A stretch of DNA of 64,000 nt, taken from Marinomonas communis (GTDB lineage: Bacteria; Pseudomonadota; Gammaproteobacteria; Pseudomonadales; Marinomonadaceae). Positions within the stretch are counted from its first letter, which is position 1, and each line of letters begins with the position of its first letter. The position numbers and the translations under genes are program-made. A model generated the notes under the pieces. It did no database searches. It was not told where the DNA came from and worked only from the letters and a program-made list of their open reading frames with translations. The DNA lies in contig NZ_SNZA01000003.1 of NCBI RefSeq assembly GCF_004363305.1, positions 62,001 to 126,000 on the forward strand, in the 5' to 3' direction. This document shows, in pieces, positions 36,516 to 45,443 of the stretch.

Positions 36516-37289
36516 TTAAAGGCGCATTTCAATACCCGCAGCTTGCATGGTTTCTTTCGCTTCTTGGATTGAGTATTCACCAAAGTGGAAGATACTTGCG
36601 GCTAGCACGGCATCCGCTTTACCTTCAGTTACACCATCAACCAAGTGCTGCAGATTACCCACACCACCAGATGCAATCACAGGTACGTGAACGGCTTCAC
36701 TGATAGCACGAGTTACGCCAAGGTCAAAGCCATTTTTAGTGCCGTCACGGTCCATGCTGGTTAGTAGGATTTCACCAGCGCCCAGATCAACCATTTTCTT
36801 CGCCCATTCAACAGCGTCTAACCCCGTTGGCTTACGGCCACCGTGGGTAAAGATTTCCCATTTATCTGGTTCGCCTTCTGCGCTGACTTTCTTAGCGTCG
36901 ATTGCCACAACGATACATTGTGAACCAAAACGCTCAGCCGCTTCGCGAACAAACTCAGGGTTAAATACCGCAGCGGTATTGATGCCCACTTTGTCTGCGC
37001 CAGCGTTTAGCATGCGACGAATGTCTTCACAGGTACGGATACCGCCGCCTACTGTTAGTGGAATAAATACCTCAGCGGCGATGGCTTCTACCATGTGAAC
37101 AGTTGTTTCGCGGTCATCCGAGCTTGCGGTGATGTCCAAGAACGTAATCTCGTCAGCACCTTGCTCGTTGTAGCGTTTAGCAACCTCAACAGGGTCACCA
37201 GCGTCACGGATATCAACGAATTGAACGCCTTTTACAACGCGGCCATTGTCCACGTCTAGGCACGGAATAATACGTTTAGCTAATCCCAT
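36516..37289 (-). CDS. hisF: Imidazole glycerol phosphate synthase cyclase subunit HisF
   Basis: A 257-residue TIM barrel that, with HisH, converts PRFAR and glutamine-derived ammonia to imidazole glycerol phosphate and [38 protein letters not shown] and the PRFAR-binding [10 protein letters not shown] are HisF specific and distinguish it from HisA. Both catalytic Asp residues (in PCLDVD and SMDRDG) are present. It is the third gene of hisB-hisH-hisF; hisA, normally between hisH and hisF, is absent. Confidence 0.97.
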   Translation of the reverse strand: MGLAKRIIPCLDVDNGRVVKGVQFVDIRDAGDPVEVAKRYNEQGADEITFLDITASSDDRETTVHMVEAIAAEVFIPLTVGGGIRTCEDIRRMLNAGADKVGINTAAVFNPEFVREAAERFGSQCIVVAIDAKKVSAEGEPDKWEIFTHGGRKPTGLDAVEWAKKMVDLGAGEILLTSMDRDGTKNGFDLGVTRAISEAVHVPVIASGGVGNLQHLVDGVTEGKADAVLAASIFHFGEYSIQEAKETMQAAGIEMRL

Positions 37290-37310
37290 TTTATTTTCCT
37301 ATTCAGTGGA

Positions 37311-37973
37311 CTAAGGCTTGCCATCCCAGTGGATGAAGTTTTTGTACAGTTGCAAACCGTCTTTATGGCTTTTCTCAGGGTGGAATTGCACGGCAAATAC
37401 GTTATCGCGCGCCAATGCTACACAGAAGTCATGGCCGTAGTTACACGTGCCTGCTACTTCGTCTTTGTTGCCCGCGACCACATAGTAGCTGTGTACAAAG
37501 TAGAAGCGCGCACCGCTTTCGATGCCTTCCCAAAGAGGGTGGTTCATCGTTTGTGTCACTTGGTTCCAACCCATGTGCGGTACTTTTAATTTCGTACCGT
37601 CCACATCTTTATGGTTATTGCCAAAGAACAGAGCATTGCCATCAAAATGGTTTAAACAATCCACGCCGCCGTTTTCTTCACTGTGTGCCATCAAGGATTG
37701 AATGCCAACACAGATCGCCATAAAGGGCTTTTCCGCCATGGCTTTTTGAATGGCTGGCACGAGACCTTGTGCTTTCATTTCAGCGATACAGTCACGAATC
37801 GCGCCAACGCCAGGTAGCAAAACACGGTCAGCCGCATCAATGACAGCTGGGTCGCTGGTGACAACGATCTCAGTATTTTCATCTGCTACGTGCTCAAGGG
37901 CTTTGGCAACAGAGTGAAGGTTGCCCATGCCATAATCGATCACAGCAACAATAGACTTTGTTTGTGTACTCAT
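37311..37973 (-). CDS. hisH: Imidazole glycerol phosphate synthase glutaminase subunit HisH
   Basis: A 220-residue class I glutamine amidotransferase supplying ammonia to HisF. The nucleophile Cys is in AICVGIQSL (family usually GICLGMQ), with the catalytic His and Glu in VQFHPEKSH and the N-terminal [14 protein letters not shown]. The length is slightly above the usual 200 residues. It sits between hisB and hisF with gaps of 16 and 21 bp. Confidence 0.96.
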   Translation of the reverse strand: MSTQTKSIVAVIDYGMGNLHSVAKALEHVADENTEIVVTSDPAVIDAADRVLLPGVGAIRDCIAEMKAQGLVPAIQKAMAEKPFMAICVGIQSLMAHSEENGGVDCLNHFDGNALFFGNNHKDVDGTKLKVPHMGWNQVTQTMNHPLWEGIESGARFYFVHSYYVVAGNKDEVAGTCNYGHDFCVALARDNVFAVQFHPEKSHKDGLQLYKNFIHWDGKP

Positions 37974-37989
37974 GAGTAGGTTGATCCTA

Positions 37990-38583
37990 TTACAAGCAGC
38001 CTTTAGTCGATGGCATTTGGCCTGCCATACGCTCGTCTTGTTCTAATGCCATGCGCAAAGCACGACCGAACGCTTTGAAGATAGTTTCTGCTTGGTGGTG
38101 AGTATTTTTCCCGCGCAGGTTATCTAAGTGTAAAGTTACCTTTGCATGGTTAATGAAACCGTGGAAAAACTCTGAAAATAGATCAACGTCGAAACCGCCA
38201 ACAGAGGCACGTGTGAACGGTACGTGCATCTCAAGACCTGGACGGCCAGAGAAGTCGATTACTACGCGTGAAAGGGCTTCGTCTAATGGAACGTAAGCAT
38301 GGCCGTAACGACGGATGCCTTTCTTATCGCCCACAGCTTTATCAAATGCTTGGCCGAGGGTGATACCTAGGTCTTCAACCGTATGGTGCGCGTCGATATG
38401 TAGGTCGCCAACAGCATGAATATCAAGGTCTATAAGGCCATGACGAGCAACTTGATCCAACATGTGATCAAGAAAAGGAACGCCAGTTTCGCAGTTAAAC
38501 TTACCTGTGCCATCAAGGTTCACAGTGACTTTAATTTGCGTTTCAAGCGTATTGCGTTCGACGGTTGCAATCCGGTTGGACAT
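37990..38583 (-). CDS. hisB: Imidazoleglycerol-phosphate dehydratase HisB
   Basis: A 197-residue single-function IGP dehydratase (no phosphatase domain as in E. coli). Metal-binding motifs [27 protein letters not shown], the C-terminal GKNTHHQAE and FEAF-like KAFGRAL are present. A GGAGAG site precedes the ATG. It is the first gene of hisBHF and is divergent from asmA across a 185-bp gap. Confidence 0.97.
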   Translation of the reverse strand: MSNRIATVERNTLETQIKVTVNLDGTGKFNCETGVPFLDHMLDQVARHGLIDLDIHAVGDLHIDAHHTVEDLGITLGQAFDKAVGDKKGIRRYGHAYVPLDEALSRVVIDFSGRPGLEMHVPFTRASVGGFDVDLFSEFFHGFINHAKVTLHLDNLRGKNTHHQAETIFKAFGRALRMALEQDERMAGQMPSTKGCL

Positions 38584-38768
38584 GTAAGGAACTCTCCGCT
38601 TTTTAAATCAGGTTTTCAACCCAGTGAATGTGATTTGAACGCTATTATAAAACGTGCACGGCTTTGCTTCTATGCTTTTCCTACCTATTAGGTGGATCGA
38701 AAAAGACAATTAAGATGCTATGATTTGAAAAGTCCTCTAATTCTCGATTACCAAGGGTGGGAATCAAT

Positions 38769-40976
38769 ATGGTTTGGGTTAAGCGTTTAGGTTTGTTGCT
38801 GGCGGCGCTCGTAGTACTGATCGTAGCGGCCATTATCTATGTACTGGTATTTGTCGATCCAAATCAGTTCAAAGATGAACTGAAGACAATCGCCAAAGAT
38901 AAAGCCAATGTAACATTACGGATGGATGGGGACATTGATTGGTCGATCTATCCGCGAGTAGGTCTGAGTCTTGAGAATTTTGGTGTCGCACTAGGTAATG
39001 ACCCTGAATTAATGAGCTTTTCTAAAGCAGAATTTGGTGTTCAGCTAATGCCTCTCTTTCAACAGAAAATTGAAGTGGATACGGTACGCCTTGAAAACCT
39101 CACTGCTAATCTAAAAGTTGACAAAAACGGCCATCCAAATTGGCAAGTGGAAACTGCTGGAACCAATACCGCAGACGCTTCAACTGACACGACCACTGAC
39201 AGCAGTGGCGATAGTAGCTTTACCATGCCTGAGATTGCTCTGGATGAGCTGGCTTTGGTGAATGCACACATCATCTACGAAGACGAACGTACCGGCATGC
39301 GCTCTGATGTGGTGTCGAATGTGACATTCAAAAATGTACGCTTGGACGAGTCTTGGCCAATGGAGCTGGATGCCAAAATTACCCAATCTAATTTGGATGG
39401 CTCTAATCCTTTGACGGCGGAAGTCGATTTCGGTGCGGACTTCACTCTTTTTGCAGAGCGCCAAAGTGTCTCATTGGCCAATCTAGCGCTTAACGGCTCT
39501 GTTAGCGGCGCAACGTTGCCCGTATCGCCATTGGATATGAAATTAAATGTGGCGCAACTGGATTTTGATTTGCCACAAGAAAACGCGTCCATTGAAGGGC
39601 TGGCAATCAATACATTGGGTATGAACATCACAGGGCAAGTGAATGCTTACCAAGTGCTTAGCGCCCCAGAGTTTAATGCTGTGGTGGATGTGGAGCAGTT
39701 TTCTCCAAAAGCAGTGCTGTCGAAGTTAAAGATTGCGCTACCTGAAATGGCGGACGATTCTGTGCTCGAAAAAGCCAGCTTAAATATTGTTGCGGAAGGC
39801 ACGGCACACCGAATCAAGGCGCAGCCAATCTCGATTATGTTTGATGACACTGCCATAGAAGCCAATGCGTTAGTGAATCTTGATCCACTTAATTGGGACA
39901 TTGCCATTGCGGGTAAAAACTTAGATGTAGACCGCTATTTACCGCCAGTCACAGACGCTGAGCAAAATGCAGAAGAAGCCGCTGCGCCAGCGGATGCGCC
40001 GACTGGCACTGAGCAAGATCTGATTCCAGTGGAATTGGTACGCTCATTAAACGGTCATATCGGTGTGGCGTTTGATAACATCAAAATAAAGAATCTACAG
40101 CTAGACAAGCTGGAGCTGGACTCTACCCAAGCCAATGGTAAAGTACGCGTCGCGCCAGCCCAAGTGAGTCTTTATGATGGTCAAGCAACGGTGCAAGCGC
40201 TGTTAGATGTAACGGGGAAAACGCCTCGCATTAACGTGTCACCAAGCATTGATAGCGTGCAAATTCTGCCGTTGCTTAATGACTTTATGGCGCTTGAGAA
40301 AATACGTGGTGCGACCAATCTAAGTGGTGATCTGACTACTAAAGGTAATCGTATTGATGACCTTATCAGCAACTTGAATGGCGACTTGTTAGTGAACATT
40401 GCTGACGGTGCTTTGATCGGTACTAACTACACCCAGATGGTATGCAAAGGCATTGCGTTGGCTCGTACTGAATCTTTGAATGACGACTCATTCCAAGATG
40501 ATACGCCTTTTGAGACCATGCGTATCCCAGCGAAAATCGTCAATGGTCAAGTGTCGACACCAGGACTCACCATGCAGTCGCTGACTCTAGGAGTGACGGG
40601 CGATGGTACTATCTCGCTACCAACAAACAGTCTGAAGTACGAAACGTACGTGGCGCTGGTTGGCAGTGGTCTGGATGAAAGCTGTGCTGTGAGTGAAAGC
40701 ATCGCCAACGTTAAATTCCCGATTGTCTGTGAGGGCAACTATTTAGAGGATGCAGCGGGACTTTGTCGACCTGATGTGAAAGGCTTTGTTAAAGCGTTTG
40801 CAGCAGAAGATATTGCCAAAGCGAAGGCTAAGCTTGAAGCAGAAAAAGCTCGCGCCCAAGAAAAACTGGACGCAGAAAAAGCGCGTGCTCAAGAGAAATT
40901 AGATGAGAAAAAGCAGGAAGCGAAACAAGAGCTTGAGGATAAGCTAAAGAACAAACTTAATAACTTCTTTAATTAA
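38769..40976 (+). CDS. asmA: AsmA family protein
   Basis: A 735-residue envelope protein of the AsmA family, beta-rich bridge-like proteins now linked with phospholipid transport between membranes. One N-terminal transmembrane helix (about 8-28) is followed by the AsmA domain (FVDPNQFKDELKTIAKDK, DIDWSIYPRVGLSLENFGV). A Gln/Glu/Ala-rich insert lies near 395-420. The last 50 residues are a highly charged Lys/Glu/Ala helix with a repeated EKARAQEKLD unit. The ATG at 38769 is preceded by a purine-rich AAGGGTGGGA; an in-frame GTG at 38757 is also possible. mutY starts 9 bp later. Confidence 0.92.
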   Translation: MVWVKRLGLLLAALVVLIVAAIIYVLVFVDPNQFKDELKTIAKDKANVTLRMDGDIDWSIYPRVGLSLENFGVALGNDPELMSFSKAEFGVQLMPLFQQKIEVDTVRLENLTANLKVDKNGHPNWQVETAGTNTADASTDTTTDSSGDSSFTMPEIALDELALVNAHIIYEDERTGMRSDVVSNVTFKNVRLDESWPMELDAKITQSNLDGSNPLTAEVDFGADFTLFAERQSVSLANLALNGSVSGATLPVSPLDMKLNVAQLDFDLPQENASIEGLAINTLGMNITGQVNAYQVLSAPEFNAVVDVEQFSPKAVLSKLKIALPEMADDSVLEKASLNIVAEGTAHRIKAQPISIMFDDTAIEANALVNLDPLNWDIAIAGKNLDVDRYLPPVTDAEQNAEEAAAPADAPTGTEQDLIPVELVRSLNGHIGVAFDNIKIKNLQLDKLELDSTQANGKVRVAPAQVSLYDGQATVQALLDVTGKTPRINVSPSIDSVQILPLLNDFMALEKIRGATNLSGDLTTKGNRIDDLISNLNGDLLVNIADGALIGTNYTQMVCKGIALARTESLNDDSFQDDTPFETMRIPAKIVNGQVSTPGLTMQSLTLGVTGDGTISLPTNSLKYETYVALVGSGLDESCAVSESIANVKFPIVCEGNYLEDAAGLCRPDVKGFVKAFAAEDIAKAKAKLEAEKARAQEKLDAEKARAQEKLDEKKQEAKQELEDKLKNKLNNFFN

Positions 40977-40985
40977 CGGTAGTCG

Positions 40986-42050
40986 ATGATTCCGAAACAA
41001 AACTTTGCGCCAAGAGTGCTGGGGTGGTTTGACCAGCACGGGCGCAAACACCTTCCTTGGCAACAAAATAAAACCCCATACCGTGTCTGGATTTCTGAAA
41101 TCATGCTTCAGCAAACCCAAGTCACTACAGTGATTCCCTATTACGAGCGTTTTATGGAATCCTTCCCAGATGTATACGCGTTGGCCAAAGCGCCTCAAGA
41201 TGAAGTGCTGTCTCATTGGAGTGGGCTTGGCTATTACGCCCGCGCCCGCAATATGCACAAAGCGGCGCAAAAGCTAGTGGACGATTGGCAAGGTGAGTTT
41301 CCCATGACCCAAGAAGGTGTGTGCGAACTACCAGGCATCGGGCGTTCAACGGCAGCGGCGATTTTATCGATTTCTCGAAACGAGTCATTGGCGATTTTAG
41401 ATGGCAACGTAAAGCGTGTATTGGCGCGTTATCATGCGGTGCCCACTTGGCCTGGCGAGCGTAAAACGGAAGCCGCCATGTGGGAACTGGCTGAGCATTA
41501 CATGCCCGATGATCGCTGTGGTGAATATACTCAAGCGATGATGGACTTGGGAGCGACGCTTTGTACCCGCTCGAAACCCCGTTGTGGAGAATGTCCTTTG
41601 CAGGAAGATTGCGTTGGCTTGGCAACTGGCGTGCCCACAGACTTCCCGAAATCTAAACCTAAGAAAGCCGCGAAGCCTGTAAAAACGACCCAGATGCTGG
41701 TGTTATTGGCCGATGATCAAGTATTGCTTGAGAAGCGCCCAGCTACCGGTATTTGGGGGGGCTTATGGAGCCTGCCGGAAGTCGCTCAGGACGAAGACAT
41801 TATTCAAGCAGCGGAACAGCGGTTGCAGGTGAGCGTGCAGGATGTCATTAGTCTGTCATCGTTCCGTCATACCTTTAGCCACTATCACTTAGATATCGTG
41901 CCATCAGAGCTTTGGGTAACTGCTTCTACCACCATTCAGGAGCAAGGCAAGTACCAGTGGTTCTCCCGTGCTCAAGCCTTGGCGCTTGGGTTACCAGCGC
42001 CCGTTAGGACGATACTGGAGACTCACCAAAGCATGCGCCAGTTAATCTAA
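40986..42050 (+). CDS. mutY: A/G-specific adenine glycosylase MutY
   Basis: A 354-residue base-excision enzyme removing adenine opposite 8-oxoguanine. It shows LPWQQNKTPYRVWISEIMLQQTQV, the helix-hairpin-helix LPGIGRSTAAAI, the catalytic Asp in AILDGNVKRVL, the [4Fe-4S] cysteines in the pattern C-x6-C-x2-C-x5-C (CTRSKPRCGECPLQEDC), and a C-terminal NUDIX-like domain recognising 8-oxoG. It probably forms an operon with asmA. In most relatives yggX follows directly; here chrA intervenes. Confidence 0.97.
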   Translation: MIPKQNFAPRVLGWFDQHGRKHLPWQQNKTPYRVWISEIMLQQTQVTTVIPYYERFMESFPDVYALAKAPQDEVLSHWSGLGYYARARNMHKAAQKLVDDWQGEFPMTQEGVCELPGIGRSTAAAILSISRNESLAILDGNVKRVLARYHAVPTWPGERKTEAAMWELAEHYMPDDRCGEYTQAMMDLGATLCTRSKPRCGECPLQEDCVGLATGVPTDFPKSKPKKAAKPVKTTQMLVLLADDQVLLEKRPATGIWGGLWSLPEVAQDEDIIQAAEQRLQVSVQDVISLSSFRHTFSHYHLDIVPSELWVTASTTIQEQGKYQWFSRAQALALGLPAPVRTILETHQSMRQLI

Positions 42051-42095
42051 CTTAACTTGACCCAATTCAAATTAAATAGAGACATCATAACGACC

Positions 42096-43250
42096 ATGTT
42101 TTTCAGCGTATTTTGGAAATTCTTTTTGCTTGGCTGCACCAGCTTTGGTGGGCCAGCAGCGCATATTGGTTATTTTCGAAAAGAGTTTGTCGAGCGCCTA
42201 GGTTGGGCAACTGAGACGGAATACGCCCAGTGGGTGGCGCTGAGTCAGATTATGCCAGGGCCAGGTTCCAGCCAAGTCGGTTTTGCTATTGGTTATCACC
42301 GAGGTGGTATTTTGGGTGCCGTGGCGGCATTTGTTGGCTTTACCTTACCTTCAGTTGTCTTGATGTGCCTATTTGCCGCACTGGGCAGCCAATTTGCCGA
42401 TGATATGGTGTTTCAAGGGGTATTGGCCGCATTAAAATTAATGGCAGTCGTTGTGATTTTAGATGCCATCTGGGGCATGGGGCGTTCGTTTTGTCAAAGC
42501 TACCGTACTCGGCTAGTCGCTTTGCTCAGTATGGTGTTTGTTTTACTTTGGCCTCTTGGCTTGAGTGGTTTGCTGCTGGTATTACTAGCGGGAGCTGTCG
42601 GTGCTTTTTGGCTTGCTGATACGCCGACTAAAACCTTCTCTGCGCCAGTGTCTCGGCATATCGCTTATATGAGTTTGGGGCTATTTGTTGCTCTGTTTGT
42701 CATGACAGTATTGATAAATGGTAACGGCGGTGCAGCGCTTATGGCGCAACTATTCCAAGCTGGAAGTCTTGTGTTTGGTGGTGGCCATGTGGTGTTGCCC
42801 TTGATGTCAGAGCAACTGGCCAACTTTGTCTCAACCACTCATCTGTTAACGGCTTACTCTGCTGCACAGGCTGTACCGGGGCCAATGTTTACCTTGGCAA
42901 CTTATATCGGTGCGATACTCGCCCCTGAAGGTGACTTGGTACTGTGGGGGCTGCTGGCAACCTTGGCGATTTTCTTACCGGGCTTATTGCTCATGTTAGT
43001 AGGCCAGCATTTTTGGCAACGAGTAGGGCATTATCCACGGGTGCAAGGTGCCGTGAACGCGATCAATGCTGCCGTTGTGGGACTATTAGCCGCGACATTA
43101 ATTTTCCCAATTTTGCCTGCTAGTGTGACTGGGATTTCGCAAGCTATCATCGTGCTACTTGCGTTCGCATGGCTCCGAGCAAAACAACCCGCTATTTGGC
43201 AAGTGGTTACTGTCTTTGTTGTAGGTGGCATGGTTAGCGCATTGTTCTAG
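42096..43250 (+). CDS. chrA: Chromate transporter ChrA (two CHR domains)
   Basis: A 384-residue inner-membrane protein of about ten hydrophobic segments in two homologous halves. Each half carries a CHR signature: FLLGCTSFGGPAAHIGYFRKEF with QIMPGPGSSQVGF in the first, and GSLVFGGGHVVLPLM with AAQAVPGPMFTLATYIG in the second. Characterised members export chromate, probably by proton-coupled exchange; the natural role in a marine organism could involve sulfate-like oxyanions. An earlier in-frame TTG at 42057 exists, but the ATG at 42096 (MFFSVFWKFF) is the normal start. It lies between mutY and yggX. Confidence 0.93.
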   Translation: MFFSVFWKFFLLGCTSFGGPAAHIGYFRKEFVERLGWATETEYAQWVALSQIMPGPGSSQVGFAIGYHRGGILGAVAAFVGFTLPSVVLMCLFAALGSQFADDMVFQGVLAALKLMAVVVILDAIWGMGRSFCQSYRTRLVALLSMVFVLLWPLGLSGLLLVLLAGAVGAFWLADTPTKTFSAPVSRHIAYMSLGLFVALFVMTVLINGNGGAALMAQLFQAGSLVFGGGHVVLPLMSEQLANFVSTTHLLTAYSAAQAVPGPMFTLATYIGAILAPEGDLVLWGLLATLAIFLPGLLLMLVGQHFWQRVGHYPRVQGAVNAINAAVVGLLAATLIFPILPASVTGISQAIIVLLAFAWLRAKQPAIWQVVTVFVVGGMVSALF

Positions 43251-43323
43251 CCGCTTGAAATCTGTAAGGTTAGCGCCATTAACCTAGTAATAGAATCAGC
43301 TGTTAAACGAATGAGAGAGTGGC

Positions 43324-43608
43324 ATGGCGAATACCGTATTTTGTAAAAAGTATCAGAAAGAATTAGAAGGTCTAGAGCGTGCGCCGCTTCCAGGTGCTAA
43401 AGGTCAAGAGATCTTAGCGCAAGTGTCAAAGCAAGCCTGGCTTGAGTGGCAAGCTCTGCAAACCATGATCATCAATGAAAAGCACTTAAATTTGATGCAA
43501 CCGGATACACGTAAGTATTTGCTAGAGCAGATGGATAAGTTCTTCAACAACGAACCGACTGATCGTTTACAGGGTTATGTAGACCCTAACGATATCCAAG
43601 AGCTTTAA
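43324..43608 (+). CDS. yggX: Fe(2+)-trafficking protein YggX
   Basis: A 94-residue protein of the YggX family, which protects iron-sulfur clusters from oxidative damage. MANTVFCKKYQKELEGLERAP with the conserved Cys7, GQEILAQVSKQAWLEWQALQTM and the ending YVDPNDIQEL are near-invariant features. In relatives it follows mutY, whose iron-sulfur cluster may link their roles. Here it lies 73 bp after chrA, with GAGAG before the ATG, and is followed by REP cluster C. Confidence 0.96.
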   Translation: MANTVFCKKYQKELEGLERAPLPGAKGQEILAQVSKQAWLEWQALQTMIINEKHLNLMQPDTRKYLLEQMDKFFNNEPTDRLQGYVDPNDIQEL

Positions 43609-43618
43609 TTACCCCGCG

Positions 43619-43682
43619 TTCCCGCGCAAAGCTCGGTCCTACAGCGCTGGATGGTTTTGTAGGACTTCGCTGTGCGAAGGAA
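43619..43682. repeat. REP cluster C (one head-to-head pair)
   Basis: An inverted element (43619-43642, ending GGTCCTAC, with a partly decayed stem) faces a direct element GTAGGACTTCGCTGTGCGAAGG (43659-43682) whose CTTCGC/GCGAAG stem is perfect. It lies between convergent yggX and the FliL-like gene. Confidence 0.8.
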
Positions 43683-43706
43683 ATTAAGCAGCAATTGAAA
43701 GTCAGC

Positions 43707-44132
43707 TTATTGTGTTACAAAGCTCGAAAACAGCACGTCAATCACTGGCTCAGCGCCAGTTTCTTCTTTAAGCACTTCATTAATCGCTACTTTGGCTTGC
43801 TCACGCGTTTCTTCTCTGGCAATGGCGCCAGTCACTTGGTCTTTGGTGCGCGCACTGAGATACATAACTAAAGCATCACGTACCAGCGGCATGTTCGCGA
43901 GAATCACCCCTTCTCGGGCACTGTCAGTTCGCAGGCTGATTTTGGTCTTGATGTAATGTAAGCGTGATCCTGAAGCGTTGTAGTTGACAATAAAGTCTGG
44001 TGTTAGCTCAATATAGCTTGGCATCACAGGTGCCGCTTCGTCTTCAGCTAACGCAGGTTGCGTCATGAAAGCCAACAGACATGCCAGTGTGGCAAGCAAC
44101 GGTCTTAGTCCTAATTTCGTGATGTGCTTCAT
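43707..44132 (-). CDS. FliL-like exported protein
   Basis: A 141-residue protein with a cleavable-looking signal peptide (about 1-29, ending TQPALA) followed by a FliL-type domain: SYIELTPDFIVNYN, LHYIKTKISLRTDS and the C-terminal VLKEETGAEPVIDVLFSSFVTQ. FliL is normally an inner-membrane stator-associated flagellar protein with a transmembrane anchor; this one seems to be released to the periplasm. No flagellar gene lies nearby, so a flagellar role is uncertain. GAGAGG precedes the ATG. It is divergent from dsbB. Confidence 0.8.
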   Translation of the reverse strand: MKHITKLGLRPLLATLACLLAFMTQPALAEDEAAPVMPSYIELTPDFIVNYNASGSRLHYIKTKISLRTDSAREGVILANMPLVRDALVMYLSARTKDQVTGAIAREETREQAKVAINEVLKEETGAEPVIDVLFSSFVTQ

Positions 44133-44277
44133 AGTTCCTCTCTCGAATTCACAGCATTAGTGAGTATACTACCCCTCATCTTGTTTATATGGCAGTAGTA
44201 CAAGGCACTTTCTGACGATTTTACTGTCTAGCTTTGAACTGGTCACTGTTAAGTATTAATAAAAGGATCTTTCCACT

Positions 44278-44769
44278 ATGGTTGCGTTCTTATCTGCACG
44301 TCGTTTTCATGGTTTGGTTGCATTTGCTGCGTTCGCTTTATTAGGCGTCGCGTTTTACATGGAATATCAAATGGGCCTAGAGCCTTGTCCGCTTTGTATG
44401 TTCCAGCGTATTGCTTTTTTTGCGATCGGTGTTGTGTCTTTGATTTCTGCGTTACGAGGCAGCATTTCTTGGCATAAGAAGCTGGCTTGGCCGATTGTAG
44501 TGTTATCCCTGTTAGGGGCGGGCTTAGCGATTCGTCATCTTTATCTCCAAAACCTGCCAGCAGAAGAGCTACCAGCTTGCCTACCTGGCTTGAGCTATAT
44601 GTTCGAAGTATTCCCTTGGCAAGAGATTCTTGAAGCCATGGTTATGGGGACCGGAGAATGTGGTGATGTGGTGTGGACTTTCTTAGGTCTGAGTATCCCT
44701 GGTTGGACGCTAGTGGCTTTTGTCGGCATGGCGTTGGTAAACCTTTGGATTGCCCTCAAAGCAAAATGA
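44278..44769 (+). CDS. dsbB: Disulfide bond formation protein DsbB
   Basis: A 163-residue inner-membrane protein with four hydrophobic helices. The first periplasmic loop holds the redox pair CPLC (Cys37, Cys40), and the second holds Cys in ELPACLPG and GECGDV. DsbB reoxidises DsbA and passes electrons to ubiquinone. Its partner dsbA is about 13 kb away in the window. AAGGA lies upstream of the ATG. Confidence 0.96.
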   Translation: MVAFLSARRFHGLVAFAAFALLGVAFYMEYQMGLEPCPLCMFQRIAFFAIGVVSLISALRGSISWHKKLAWPIVVLSLLGAGLAIRHLYLQNLPAEELPACLPGLSYMFEVFPWQEILEAMVMGTGECGDVVWTFLGLSIPGWTLVAFVGMALVNLWIALKAK

Positions 44770-44913
44770 TTCTAGCGACTCACTGATCTCGGTTACACAA
44801 CACTAGAGGTTGTTAACAAAACACGTCAGAGTGTCTCTTGCAGGGGCATGTAGATCGGAATATGCTAAAAACTCATTAAAGTGAACGACGAGAGCTAGGT
44901 TTCAGGGAGCGAA

Positions 44914-44933
44914 GAGGCGACTCATCTCGCCTC
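44914..44933 (+). other. Hairpin in the rsd leader
   Basis: A perfect 7-bp stem (GAGGCGA/TCGCCTC) with a 6-nt loop lies 27 bp before the AGGAGA ribosome binding site of rsd. It could be a leader structure or a weak terminator of dsbB transcripts; no T tract follows. Confidence 0.45.
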
Positions 44934-44972
44934 GTAGACCACCACAATAAGAACGTAGTGAGGAGACAAGTC

Positions 44973-45443
44973 ATGTTAGAACGTTGCAAAACTGCGCAAG
45001 AAAGATGGGGCGGTGTCCATGAGATCATCGACCGTTGGCTACAGCACAGAAAAGCACTAGTAGAAACATTTGTTAGCCTGCGTGACATTGGCGAGTACAC
45101 CCCGACGGATACGCCGAAAGTGTTAGTGTTTTGCGAAATGCTGGTGGACTATGTTTCCACAGGTCATTTTGAGGTGTACGAGCAATTAGCACTTGAAGCG
45201 AAAGAGTTCCACGATGATTCTGCGTTGCAGTGTCTGCACAAGCTGATGCCTGAAATTACGGCTAACACCAGTATCGTGCTAGAATTCAATGACAAATACG
45301 ACACGAAAGAGCATTGCAACAAACAGCTAGTGGATTTGCCTTTTGCTCTTCAAGCCTTAGGTGTTTTGATGGATGAACGGTTTGCTTACGAGAATCAACT
45401 TATTGAGGAACTGCACGAAGCGCACAGTGAGCACAGCGCTTAG
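44973..45443 (+). CDS. rsd: Anti-sigma-70 factor Rsd/AlgQ family
   Basis: A 156-residue all-helical protein of the Rsd/AlgQ family, which binds the primary sigma factor RpoD and shifts RNA polymerase use towards alternative sigmas. MLERCKTAQERWGGVHEIIDRWL, VFCEMLVDYVSTGHFEVYEQL and INP-like EITANTSIVLEFNDKYD are family features. The start at 44973 has AGGAGA 6 bp upstream. The neighbourhood with dsbB matches algQ in Pseudomonas. Its 3' end overlaps the next gene. Confidence 0.93.
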   Translation: MLERCKTAQERWGGVHEIIDRWLQHRKALVETFVSLRDIGEYTPTDTPKVLVFCEMLVDYVSTGHFEVYEQLALEAKEFHDDSALQCLHKLMPEITANTSIVLEFNDKYDTKEHCNKQLVDLPFALQALGVLMDERFAYENQLIEELHEAHSEHSA

